A stretch of 9,624 nucleotides of DNA from JBFMGS01 sp040752635 (GTDB lineage Bacteria; Bacillota; SHA-98; UBA4971), in assembly GCA_040752635.1 (NCBI GenBank), contig JBFMGS010000070.1:1-9624 (forward strand), written 5' to 3'. A program made the position numbers and the translations under genes. This document shows positions 1-7,558 of the stretch, in pieces; the first letter of the stretch is position 1; each line of letters begins with the position of its first letter. Under the pieces are notes generated by a model. That model was not told the DNA's origin. It searched no databases and saw only the letters and a program-made list of their open reading frames with translations.

Positions 1-150
1 CTTTCCATTATTGATGAGTGGCGCGAGACGGGCAACTGGTGGGATGGTGAGGGCGAGAAGCGGTTCTTTGTTGTGCTTGCAGGCAACAAAGGAATATACG
101 AACTTTGCAGCGACCGCAAGACCTGGCACCTTACCAAAATCTTCGACTAA
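1..150 (+). CDS. DUF6504-like protein, C-terminal fragment (5' end outside window)
   Basis: The frame is open from base 1 to a TAA at 148-150 and gives 49 residues. It contains IIDEWRETGNWW at residues 3-14, then a beta-rich stretch FFVVLAGNKGIYELC at about 22-36, and ends with TWHLTKIFD. The W-R-E...W-W pattern, the 'GxYEL' strand and the final W.L...D are what I recall of DUF6504, a small family of unknown function commonly encoded beside Y-family and DnaE2 polymerases. Its position directly upstream of dnaE2, on the same strand and 60-78 bases away, fits that association. It may be a stand-alone protein of about 100 residues or the tail of a longer one such as an ImuB-like Y-family polymerase; the window cannot decide. 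The family call is from memory of the pattern. Codon use (GGA, ATA) resembles the 3' part of dnaE2 more than its 5' part. Confidence 0.6.
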   Translation, partial: LSIIDEWRETGNWWDGEGEKRFFVVLAGNKGIYELCSDRKTWHLTKIFD

Positions 151-210
151 ACATGGCGTCACAAATCTCCACCACCTTTCCAGACGGCGGTCGGGGTTGT
201 CGGTGATTGC

Positions 211-3200
211 ATGACGGGGCGCTCAAAAATGGAATGGTTCGTACACCTTCACGTGCACTCCAACTTCTCCTTTCTAGACGGGGCCAGCTCCATCGAGGCC
301 CTCCTGGAGCGGGCGGCCGCCCTGGGTATGTCAGCGCTTGCCATTACCGATCACGACACGTTGAGCGGCGCCGTGCGCTTCGTGCAGCAGGCCCGCTCCC
401 GGGGCATCAAGCCCATCATCGGCGCGGAACTGACCCTGGAAGGCGGCTTTCACCTGATGCTCTTGGCCCAAAACCGGACCGGCTATGCAAATCTCTGCCG
501 CATCCTAACGGACGCGCACCTGAGCGCGCCCCGACGCCACCCACGGGCCCGCTGGGAGACCATCGCCCGCCACGCGCAGGGGCTCATCGCCCTGACGGGC
601 TGCCGCAAGGGCGAAATCGCCAGCCGCTTGCGGAGGGACCTTGCCGACGAGGCGAAACAGGTAATTGAGCGCTACCGGGCGGTTTTCGGTGATCGTCTCT
701 TCGTAGAACTGCAGGATCTGCGCCTGCCGAAAAGCCGTAGCCTCGTCCAGCGCCTTGCCCAACTCGCCGAAGCGGTGGGCGTTCCTGTGGTGGCCACCAA
801 CGATGTTCACTACGCCCGCAAGGCCGACTTTCCCGTACACGACGTGCTGACCTGCGTGCGCACCCTGACTCGCCTCGAGTCAGTGCATCCCGAGCGACCT
901 CTCAACGCCGAGCAGTATCTCAAATCCCCCCAACAGATGGCCGAACTCCTCGCCGAGTGGCCCGAGGCCCTGGCCAACACCGCGCGCATCGCCAAAGGCT
1001 GCGACGACAACGTCCTGCCCCTGGGCGAAAAGCTCTTCCCAGCATATCCGGGGCTGCCGCCAGGCCATACGGCGGCGCAGCTCCTGCGCCAGCTCGTCTA
1101 TGACGGGGCTCGGGCGCGCTACGGTCGCATCACCGAGGCGATTCGCAGCCGCCTTGAGCACGAGCTCGCCATCATCGAGGCGCTGGGCGTCGAAGATTAC
1201 TTTCTCGTGGCTCACGACATCGTACAGTTTGCCCGCGGCCGCGGTATTCGCACCGCAGGTCGGGGTTCGGCAGCCGATTCCGCGGTGGCCTACACTCTCT
1301 TCCTCACCGATGTGGACGCTATCGGGCGGGGGCTTCTATTTGAGCGTTTTCTCAGCATGGAACGAGCGCAGAAGCCGGATATCGACATCGACTTCGATGC
1401 CAGGAGGCGGGACGAGGTGGCCGCCTACGTCTACGACCGCTTCGGCCACGACCGCGTGGCCTCGGTGGCCACCTATAACACCTTCCAGGCGCGTTCGGCA
1501 CTGCGGGAGATCGGCAAGGCCCTGGGCTACCCCGCACCCGAACTCGACGCCCTGGCCAAGCGCTTTCCGCACATGCCCGCCGACGCCATTCGCCAGGCCG
1601 CCGCCCACCTTCCTGAACTGCGCGAGAGCGATCTGCTGCGCCCTCTTCCCGGCACGAGCGGCCACCGCTACGAGCTGCTCTTCGAGCTCGCCGAAGCCGT
1701 AGCCGGCTTTCCCCGGTACCTCGGCACTCACCTGGGCGGCCTCATCATCAGCGACCGTCCCATCGCCGAGCTGGTACCCCTGCAGATAGCGGCGAAGGGC
1801 GTGGTGGTGGCCCAGTACGACAAGGAGGACGTGGAGGCCATGGGGTTTATCAAGCTCGATCTGCTGAGCCTTCGCACGCTGAGCGCCGTTGACGACACCG
1901 TCCGGCTCATCCAGGCAGGGCAAGGCCGGACTGGGAAGGGTGATGACCGGGCCATGGGAGAAGGAAGGGGCTCGGACGGGCATTTCTCCTACGACGATAT
2001 CCCCCTCGATGACCGGGAGACCTATCGAATGCTCAACCGGGGCGAGACGGTGGGCATATTCCAGCTCGAAAGCCCGGCCCAGCGCGCCCTGCAAAGCCGG
2101 CTGGGAGCCGAGCAGATCGAGGACATCGTGGCCAGCGTCGCCCTCATTCGCCCTGGCCCTATCAAGGGCAACATGGTGGAACCCTTCATCGCCCGACGCC
2201 AGGGCCTGGAGACCATCACCTACGTCCACCCCTCCCTGGAGCGGATCCTGAAGGAAACCTACGGGGTTGTGCTCTTCCAGGAACAGGTCATCGAGATCGC
2301 CACGGCTGTGGCTGGCTTCACCCCCGGCGAGGCCGATCGGTTGCGCCGCGCCATGACCCATTTCCGTTCCCAGAAAGAGATGGAGGCCATCGGCGAGCTC
2401 TTCGTCGCCCGCGCCCGGGAGCGCGGCGTGTCGCTCGAGGTGGCTCACACCATCTTCGCCTACATCGTCGGTTACGCCGGTTACGGCTTCTGTGAGGCGC
2501 ATGCGGCGGCGTTCGCCACGACCGCTTACAAAACCGCCTATCTCTTGCGCCACCATCCCGCCGAGTTCTACGCGGCGCTGCTCAACAACCAGCCCATGGG
2601 GTTCTACCCTGCCCACACTGTGTGCGCCGAGGCAAGAAGGCGGGGAATAAGAATCCTTCCGGTGGATATAAACCGAAGCGCCGAGAGGTTCACGATCGAA
2701 AACGGTGCCATACGGGTGGGGCTCCTCAGAGTGCGGGGCATGAATGAGCAACTTGCTGCGAGGATAGTCGTGTCCCGCGGCCGCCCGGGGTATGCCTCCG
2801 TCGGAGATTTCTGCGGGCGTGTTCCTGTAGCCCGGGACCTTCTCGAAAACCTGGTGCTCTGTGGCGCGTTTGATGCCATTTGCCCGAACCGCAGGGCCTT
2901 GTTGTGGGAGATCCCGAAGGCCCTTGGAAGATCAGGACGAAAACGTGATGGGAGTTCAGGTACGGATGACGCGGCCTTGCTCCTGGAGGAGCCGGTTGTC
3001 ACCGGGAGAGGCGGCCCACTGGGAGCGGGTGGCGGCGTCCCGGATTTCCCCGAGTTCGAGAGGTTCAAGCACGAGTTTTACGTGCTCGGCCTTCATCCTA
3101 CAAGACATCCCATGGAGTTCTTCCGGAGCCGTCTTACTCGGAAAGGGGTGCTCTCTACCGCCGGAGCAAAGCAGAAGGACCGCGGCACCTCTGTCAGGGT

Positions 3201-3432
3201 GGCCGGGCTTGTCATCAGGCCGCATCGGCCACCCACGAGGAGCGGAAAAACCGTCGTGTTCTTCTCCCTTGAAGACGAGACAGGGCTCATCGATGTAACC
3301 GTGTTTGAGGATATCTACAGGCGGTGTGGAGGGGTGATGTTTACAAGCCCTGTCGTCATTGTTGAAGGTCGTCTGGAACGGCGGGGAAATATGCCAAGCA
3401 TAACGGCCTTCACCGTACGTGGGGGTCCCTGA
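211..3432 (+). CDS. dnaE2: Error-prone DNA polymerase DnaE2 (ImuC-type C-family polymerase)
   Basis: The 1073-residue product is a C-family replicative-type polymerase that usually supports translesion synthesis and damage-induced mutagenesis; 1050-1100 residues is normal for DnaE2. The N-terminal PHP domain shows HLHVHS (12-17), TDHD (46-49) and NDVHY near 190-200. The palm carries GRGSAADS (350-357) and PDIDIDFD (389-396), with catalytic Asp392 and Asp394. The third catalytic Asp is Asp550 in IKLDLLSLRT. DnaE2-type signatures follow: GFCEAHAAAFA, NNQPMGFYP and LPVDIN. A helix-hairpin-helix region and an OB fold (from about residue 994) end the protein. ATG 211 is the first start in the frame. 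ATG 229 (Met7) would place the N terminus just before the conserved W-F-V-H-L-H-V-H and is an equally good start; neither has a strong Shine-Dalgarno site. Two oddities are a Gly/charged insertion at residues 570-590 and an abrupt codon-usage change near base 2625. No LexA-type box was seen upstream. Confidence 0.95.
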   Translation: MTGRSKMEWFVHLHVHSNFSFLDGASSIEALLERAAALGMSALAITDHDTLSGAVRFVQQARSRGIKPIIGAELTLEGGFHLMLLAQNRTGYANLCRILTDAHLSAPRRHPRARWETIARHAQGLIALTGCRKGEIASRLRRDLADEAKQVIERYRAVFGDRLFVELQDLRLPKSRSLVQRLAQLAEAVGVPVVATNDVHYARKADFPVHDVLTCVRTLTRLESVHPERPLNAEQYLKSPQQMAELLAEWPEALANTARIAKGCDDNVLPLGEKLFPAYPGLPPGHTAAQLLRQLVYDGARARYGRITEAIRSRLEHELAIIEALGVEDYFLVAHDIVQFARGRGIRTAGRGSAADSAVAYTLFLTDVDAIGRGLLFERFLSMERAQKPDIDIDFDARRRDEVAAYVYDRFGHDRVASVATYNTFQARSALREIGKALGYPAPELDALAKRFPHMPADAIRQAAAHLPELRESDLLRPLPGTSGHRYELLFELAEAVAGFPRYLGTHLGGLIISDRPIAELVPLQIAAKGVVVAQYDKEDVEAMGFIKLDLLSLRTLSAVDDTVRLIQAGQGRTGKGDDRAMGEGRGSDGHFSYDDIPLDDRETYRMLNRGETVGIFQLESPAQRALQSRLGAEQIEDIVASVALIRPGPIKGNMVEPFIARRQGLETITYVHPSLERILKETYGVVLFQEQVIEIATAVAGFTPGEADRLRRAMTHFRSQKEMEAIGELFVARARERGVSLEVAHTIFAYIVGYAGYGFCEAHAAAFATTAYKTAYLLRHHPAEFYAALLNNQPMGFYPAHTVCAEARRRGIRILPVDINRSAERFTIENGAIRVGLLRVRGMNEQLAARIVVSRGRPGYASVGDFCGRVPVARDLLENLVLCGAFDAICPNRRALLWEIPKALGRSGRKRDGSSGTDDAALLLEEPVVTGRGGPLGAGGGVPDFPEFERFKHEFYVLGLHPTRHPMEFFRSRLTRKGVLSTAGAKQKDRGTSVRVAGLVIRPHRPPTRSGKTVVFFSLEDETGLIDVTVFEDIYRRCGGVMFTSPVVIVEGRLERRGNMPSITAFTVRGGP

Positions 3433-3508
3433 AACCCCGGTTCTCACCCACGAACGCTGCCCTTGGAACCCTACCAGAGCCTCGCCGCAGAAGACGAACT
3501 CTGAAAGG
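3433..3508. other. Convergent gap between dnaE2 and DUF72
   Basis: These 76 bases separate the stop codons of two converging genes. Only weak hairpins are visible: GGGGT/ACCCC at 3422-3438 overlapping the dnaE2 stop, and CAGAG/CTCTG around 3477-3503. Neither is followed by a T-rich tract on either strand, so I see no clear intrinsic terminator for either gene. Confidence 0.5.
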
Positions 3509-4309
3509 TTACTCCCCGAGGTCCAGGTCAAGCATGAGCTCGAGCATTCTGGCGTTCTCGGCAGCCTGGCCAGCGTGGCAGTTGTTGAAGAGAACATATG
3601 TCTTCGCCACCCTGGCATCAAGAGCCCTGATCTTAGGAACCCACTCTGCAAGCTCTGCTTCGGAGTACAGGTAGTTGTAACGCTCCCATGCGTGTTCGTG
3701 CTTCCACCACTTCTCCGCGTTCCTGCCATGAAACCTTACGTAGGCGATGTCCGACGTCGCCTCCGCCACCGGCGGTACCAGGCTGCGCAGCCTGGGTTCG
3801 TCCACGCAGCAGAAACCCATGCCCTCCGATCGGAGCAGTTCGAACGTTTCAGGCGCGATCCACTCGCGGTTGCGGAACTCCACGACTATCGGCATCTCTG
3901 GAAGGAGGGCCTTGAACCGCCGTAGGTAGTCGATGCTGTCACCGGTCTTCTTGAAGCCCCACGGAAACTGGGCGAGCACGCACCCGAGGCTGCCCCGCGA
4001 GGTCATGGGCCTGAGCGCTTCGGCGAATGCGCGAAATGCGTCCTCGTTCTCTGGAGCCTCCCCGGGCGCCCCCAGCTCATGAGTCATCGCCTTGTTGGCT
4101 TTGACGCAGAACTCAAACCCCTCAGGCACCTTGCGGGCGAGCCCTTCCATGGCCCGCACGCCGGGCATCCGATAATACGTAAAGTCCAGCTCGACGCAAG
4201 GGAACCGCCCGGCATAGAAAGCCAGCATGTCAGAGTCCTTCACGCGCTCGGGATAGAACACGCCCCTCCAATCACTGTAACTAAAGCCCGCCGTCCCGAC
4301 CAACACCAT
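3509..4309 (-). CDS. DUF72 (YecE-like) TIM-barrel protein
   Basis: The 266-residue protein shows the main DUF72 signatures in order: GTAGFSYSDW at 5-14, DFTYYRMP at 42-49, AQFPWGFK at 113-120, VEFRNREW at 143-150, CVDEP at 168-172, YVRFHGRN at 190-197 and FNNCHAGQAAENA at 241-253. DUF72 proteins adopt a TIM-barrel fold. Their biochemical role is not firmly established, and conserved acidic and His/Arg residues on the barrel face suggest an enzyme. Length is typical and no signal peptide or membrane segment is visible, so it should be cytosolic. The ATG lies 6 bases after the dinB stop codon. A GGGGGAG ribosome binding site sits inside the end of dinB, 9 bases before this ATG, so translation is probably coupled to dinB. 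The family assignment is firm; a link to DNA repair rests only on the neighbour. Confidence 0.93.
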   Translation of the reverse strand: MVLVGTAGFSYSDWRGVFYPERVKDSDMLAFYAGRFPCVELDFTYYRMPGVRAMEGLARKVPEGFEFCVKANKAMTHELGAPGEAPENEDAFRAFAEALRPMTSRGSLGCVLAQFPWGFKKTGDSIDYLRRFKALLPEMPIVVEFRNREWIAPETFELLRSEGMGFCCVDEPRLRSLVPPVAEATSDIAYVRFHGRNAEKWWKHEHAWERYNYLYSEAELAEWVPKIRALDARVAKTYVLFNNCHAGQAAENARMLELMLDLDLGE

Positions 4310-4315
4310 CGCCTA

Positions 4316-5539
4316 TCACTCCCCCTGAGGCTCCCTTTCGCAACGCACCCCGATGAGGCTTGCACGCGTTATCGCGCTCTCGCCGAACCTGTCTTTCACC
4401 CTGTCCAAAGCCGCCGCAAGATCTCGCCTTCTATCGCGCTCCGTGAAAAGGGCAAGCTGGCGAGTGTAGTCGCGCGACGGCGCGAGGCTGGCTGCAGTAA
4501 CGCCGACGAGGCGCACCTTGCGGGGGCGCGCCCAGTTGGCGCGGAAAAGCTCGGCCGCGGCCCGGTAGATGTCATCGTCAAGACACGTGAACTCAGCCAA
4601 AGTGTGAGAACGCGAAAAGGTCGTGAAGTCGGAGTACCTGAGCTTTACCGTGATAGTCCTTGCTACGAGGCTGTGCTTGCGGAGCCTCCTCCCCACCTGC
4701 TCCGAGAGGGAGAGGATGCGTTTTAGGAGGAAGTCTTCGTCCGCGCAGTCTTCCGCGAGAGTTATCTCGCGTCCGAGCGACTTCGGCTTCTCCCATATTC
4801 CAGGATCAACCGGGCTCGAGTCGATCCCATTGGCTATGTCGTGCAGGAGACGTCCCATCACGCCAAACCTGGCCACCAGCACGTCTACGGGGGTAGCAGC
4901 GAGAGCCTCAGCCGTGCCTATGCCTATTGCTGCAAGAGCCTTCGCTGTCTTCTCCCCTACCCCGTATAGCTTGCCCACGGGAAGCGGCCAGATGACGCGC
5001 TTGACGTCCTCGGCCCGGATGATCGTGAGCCCATCGGGCTTGCGCATGTCCGAAGCCATTTTCGCGAGGAACTTGTTTGGCGCGACGCCGATGGAGCATG
5101 TCAGCCCGAAATCCTGCCGGATCTCTTGCTTGATCTTACGTGCTATCGTGGGCGCGTCCCCATGCAACCGCTCACAGCCCCTAACGTCAAGAAAAGCCTC
5201 ATCTATGGAGAACGGCTCGACAAGAGGTGTGTACCGCCGATACACCTCAAGGAGGCGCTGGGAAACCGCACTGTAGTCGGCGAGGTTGCTTGCAAGGTAC
5301 ACCCCGTGCGGACACAAGCGCCTCGCCTCCTTGACAGGCATGGCCGAGCGCACGCCGAAGGCTCGGGCCTCGTAGGACGCCGTTGAAACCACGCCCCTGC
5401 CGTCGGGATCTCCGCAAACGATCACGGGCTTCCCGCGCAACTCGGGGTGGGCCTGCTGCTCAACGGCGGCAAAGAACGCATCCATGTCTATGTGGATGAC
5501 TGTTGGCTCACCTGAGACGCACGAGTCTTGCTGCCTCAA
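4316..5539 (-). CDS. dinB: DNA polymerase IV (Y-family translesion polymerase)
   Basis: The 407-residue protein is a complete Pol IV that inserts nucleotides opposite damaged bases. The palm motif HIDMDAFFAAVE (16-27) gives catalytic Asp18 and the probable steric-gate Phe23. SIDEAFLD (111-118) supplies Asp113 and Glu114. SYEARAFGVRSAMP (55-68) is the conserved finger segment, and a helix-hairpin-helix lies at about 188-215 (LYGVGEKTAKALAAIGI). The little-finger domain follows. QLALF at 361-365 fits the beta-clamp binding pentapeptide, although about 40 residues follow it rather than it ending the chain. All catalytic acids are present, so this is not an inactive ImuB-type homologue. The start is TTG at 5539: an in-frame TGA lies just upstream, and the next in-frame ATG (Met19) would cut into the active site. 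The TTG overlaps the end of the peptidase gene by 32 bases, with a GGAGG only 3 bases before it, which points to coupled and perhaps inefficient initiation. Confidence 0.95.
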   Translation of the reverse strand: MRQQDSCVSGEPTVIHIDMDAFFAAVEQQAHPELRGKPVIVCGDPDGRGVVSTASYEARAFGVRSAMPVKEARRLCPHGVYLASNLADYSAVSQRLLEVYRRYTPLVEPFSIDEAFLDVRGCERLHGDAPTIARKIKQEIRQDFGLTCSIGVAPNKFLAKMASDMRKPDGLTIIRAEDVKRVIWPLPVGKLYGVGEKTAKALAAIGIGTAEALAATPVDVLVARFGVMGRLLHDIANGIDSSPVDPGIWEKPKSLGREITLAEDCADEDFLLKRILSLSEQVGRRLRKHSLVARTITVKLRYSDFTTFSRSHTLAEFTCLDDDIYRAAAELFRANWARPRKVRLVGVTAASLAPSRDYTRQLALFTERDRRRDLAAALDRVKDRFGESAITRASLIGVRCEREPQGE

Positions 5540-7535
5540 GGTCCTCCACGAATCCTTTCAGATCGTCGAGGCTAAAGCCTGGAAACTCGGCTGATACCAA
5601 GGAGGCGATCCTTCCTAGGGTTCTCTTGCCATCCATGTAGTTCATCGCCTCGACGAGCTTCAACTGGAAACCGGGATCGTCCTTTTGCCTCTTCTCGTAA
5701 CGCTCGCGACGCTTTTCATCCATGCGGTCATACAGGGACCCAAGGTACGACGGGTCAAGCGGCCCTTTAAAAAGACGCAGGTACACGCTATCTTCGCCTT
5801 CCACCCGGCCGGGCTGATCGTCCCCACGGGCACCCCGGTCTTCTTCGTCAGGTCCGGCAAACAGGTCCACCTTGCTGCGGGAAGCACGCAGAGTCGCCCG
5901 GAGACCCTTCTTCAGCGCGCGGGCCAGTTCCCGGGTCCTGCCAGCATCCTTCTTTGAAACCAGGCAAACCACCCAGTCGAGTGCAGCAAGGTCCTTGTCT
6001 ACAAGGATTTCAACGCGACGGCTGAAGGAATAGGCTGCTTCCGCCTTCTTAGTCGGGTCTTCACACAGAATCGCTGCTTCGCACGATGAACTCGCGGCCT
6101 GAACGATCCTGCGCTTTGCGGCAGCATCTACAACGTTCAGCATGAATTGGGCGGTCTCCTCGCCTGGATTGGCGATGGTGAGCGCTGTTGACGCCGCAAC
6201 CAGCCCCATCCGCAGGAACTCGGCAGCGTCGAGGCGGTCCACAGTGTCCATGTTTGAGTGGTAGAATCGGTCAGGCCAATGCCCCAGGAATATGCAGGGA
6301 ACCTTGAACGACGAGTCCACCAGGATGTAATGGTCCGATCCTCCTGTAAATCCTGTGATGTTGTAGTGCCAGGCGCTGACAGGTTCGCTGCCCTCGTACA
6401 TTTTCCCATCGGCGGCTACCGCCTTCATGTAGAAGGCGCCCACATCTCCTAAGGCCGAAGGCAGGCTCCAGGGCGTGCCCACCAGGTTTGCTATCGGCCT
6501 GGTCTCTGGGGATTCTCCCACCATGTCCAAGTTTATGCCTGCCTTTACCCTTCTCGGCCACCTTGGATGGCGGTCCAGATACGCCATGGTGCCGTACATC
6601 TCCGGGACGAACATGAACCTGATGCCGAGCCGCGGGCGCTTCAGCCTCCCACTGGCTATAGCGGCCGCAAGCGCTCTTGCGAGCTCCATTGCCAGGCCGC
6701 AGCCGCTTGCGTTATCGTTGGCGCCGGGCTTCGGGTGGCACAGATGAGCGATTATGAGGACCTCACCTTCCTGTCGTTCCTCGCCCGGGATCAGCCCGGT
6801 GAGCACCTCCAGTTCGCCTGGGAACAGGCGCGCGTCCACAAGCGCCTTCACCCTGACCGGGCCCTTTTTGAGGAGCGCACGGAGATGCTCCGCCTGTCGA
6901 TGCGACAGGGAGAAACCGAAAGCCATCTTGCCGATATCCTCGTACTTCACAGGGAAGCTTGCGTAGCACACAGCGTCAGGGAGGTCGGAGGGCGTACGCT
7001 GGATGGACGGGACCTCGTTCAACATGAAGTCGGTCACGACGCCGACAGCCCCATGTTTCTTGATGGCTTTCTTAAACGCCGTCCGAGCATCTCCTGAGGT
7101 GAGGACCATTTTCCCCGTGACACTCTGGGCTGCGTACACCTGGTCGGACTTACCGTCTCCGATGTCCACGACCTCGAGCGTAAGCCCCTCCGGGGGCGTG
7201 GATGTGCTCCCGAAGACCAGCGACATGGGTTCGGTCTCGAAGCTGCAGATCGAACGCTCCTCGGGGTGAACAAGCGTAAGTTCGGCCCGCAGCGGCTCCC
7301 ACGCAGGGGGAGGCGTCCACGTCTGATACGCCTTCCTTCCGTCAGCAAGGTATCTCTCGACGGTAACGCGTTCGACTCCCCAGCTTACGAGTTTGTCTCT
7401 GATGAACTCCACCGCCCGGGCGTAATCCGACGACCCTTTTGCCCGGTGATACCTTGCGATTTCAGACGCGTAGACGCGCGCACGCTCGCCCGAGATCTCG
7501 CCCTTTAGAAACTCAACCAGCTTTGTACCAACCAT
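5508..7535 (-). CDS. M28-family, DUF4910-type zinc aminopeptidase with C-terminal winged-helix-like domain
   Basis: The product is 675 residues from ATG 7535. A helical N terminus (about 1-60) is followed by an inserted region at about 115-250 resembling a protease-associated (PA) domain, including TGKMVLTSGDA and HGAVGVVTDF. The metallopeptidase core then shows the expected metal-site residues of M28-like aminopeptidases: His264 in IIAHLCHP, Asp274 in GANDNASG, Glu312 in PEMYGT, Asp337 in INLDMVGE and His426 in FYHSNMDT. A charged linker (about 555-585) leads to a C-terminal segment (about 600-675, DGKRTLGRIASLVSAEF onward) that looks like a small PqqD-like winged helix. No signal peptide or membrane segment is visible, so action in the cytosol is likely. 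The substrate is unknown. An in-frame GTG at 7601 would add 22 residues inside the pduL coding region, but that extension is Arg/Gly-rich and lacks family character, so ATG 7535 (23 bases after the pduL stop) is preferred. The 3' end overlaps dinB by 32 bases. Confidence 0.85.
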   Translation of the reverse strand: MVGTKLVEFLKGEISGERARVYASEIARYHRAKGSSDYARAVEFIRDKLVSWGVERVTVERYLADGRKAYQTWTPPPAWEPLRAELTLVHPEERSICSFETEPMSLVFGSTSTPPEGLTLEVVDIGDGKSDQVYAAQSVTGKMVLTSGDARTAFKKAIKKHGAVGVVTDFMLNEVPSIQRTPSDLPDAVCYASFPVKYEDIGKMAFGFSLSHRQAEHLRALLKKGPVRVKALVDARLFPGELEVLTGLIPGEERQEGEVLIIAHLCHPKPGANDNASGCGLAMELARALAAAIASGRLKRPRLGIRFMFVPEMYGTMAYLDRHPRWPRRVKAGINLDMVGESPETRPIANLVGTPWSLPSALGDVGAFYMKAVAADGKMYEGSEPVSAWHYNITGFTGGSDHYILVDSSFKVPCIFLGHWPDRFYHSNMDTVDRLDAAEFLRMGLVAASTALTIANPGEETAQFMLNVVDAAAKRRIVQAASSSCEAAILCEDPTKKAEAAYSFSRRVEILVDKDLAALDWVVCLVSKKDAGRTRELARALKKGLRATLRASRSKVDLFAGPDEEDRGARGDDQPGRVEGEDSVYLRLFKGPLDPSYLGSLYDRMDEKRRERYEKRQKDDPGFQLKLVEAMNYMDGKRTLGRIASLVSAEFPGFSLDDLKGFVEDLEAARLVRLR

Positions 7536-7558
7536 TCCATCACCGGCCTGCCGCCCTA

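Noticed and set aside
153..206. 17-codon ATG frame between DUF6504 and dnaE2
   Set aside because: It has no ribosome binding site, no homology signal and is too short to support.
1336..2751. 471-codon open frame on the minus strand opposite dnaE2
   Set aside because: It lies wholly inside dnaE2, has no recognisable motif and is explained by the GC-rich third positions of the real gene, which suppress stop codons in the opposite frame.
3422..3503. Possible rho-independent terminators in the convergent gap
   Set aside because: The stems are only 5 base pairs and no T-tract follows on either strand.
2956..3729. 257-codon minus-strand frame spanning the dnaE2 end and the DUF72 gene
   Set aside because: It overlaps two genes with strong family signatures and shows no motif of its own.
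3836..3852. LexA-box-like CGAACGTTTC inside the DUF72 gene
   Set aside because: Only one half is convincing and it lies inside a coding region, away from any promoter.
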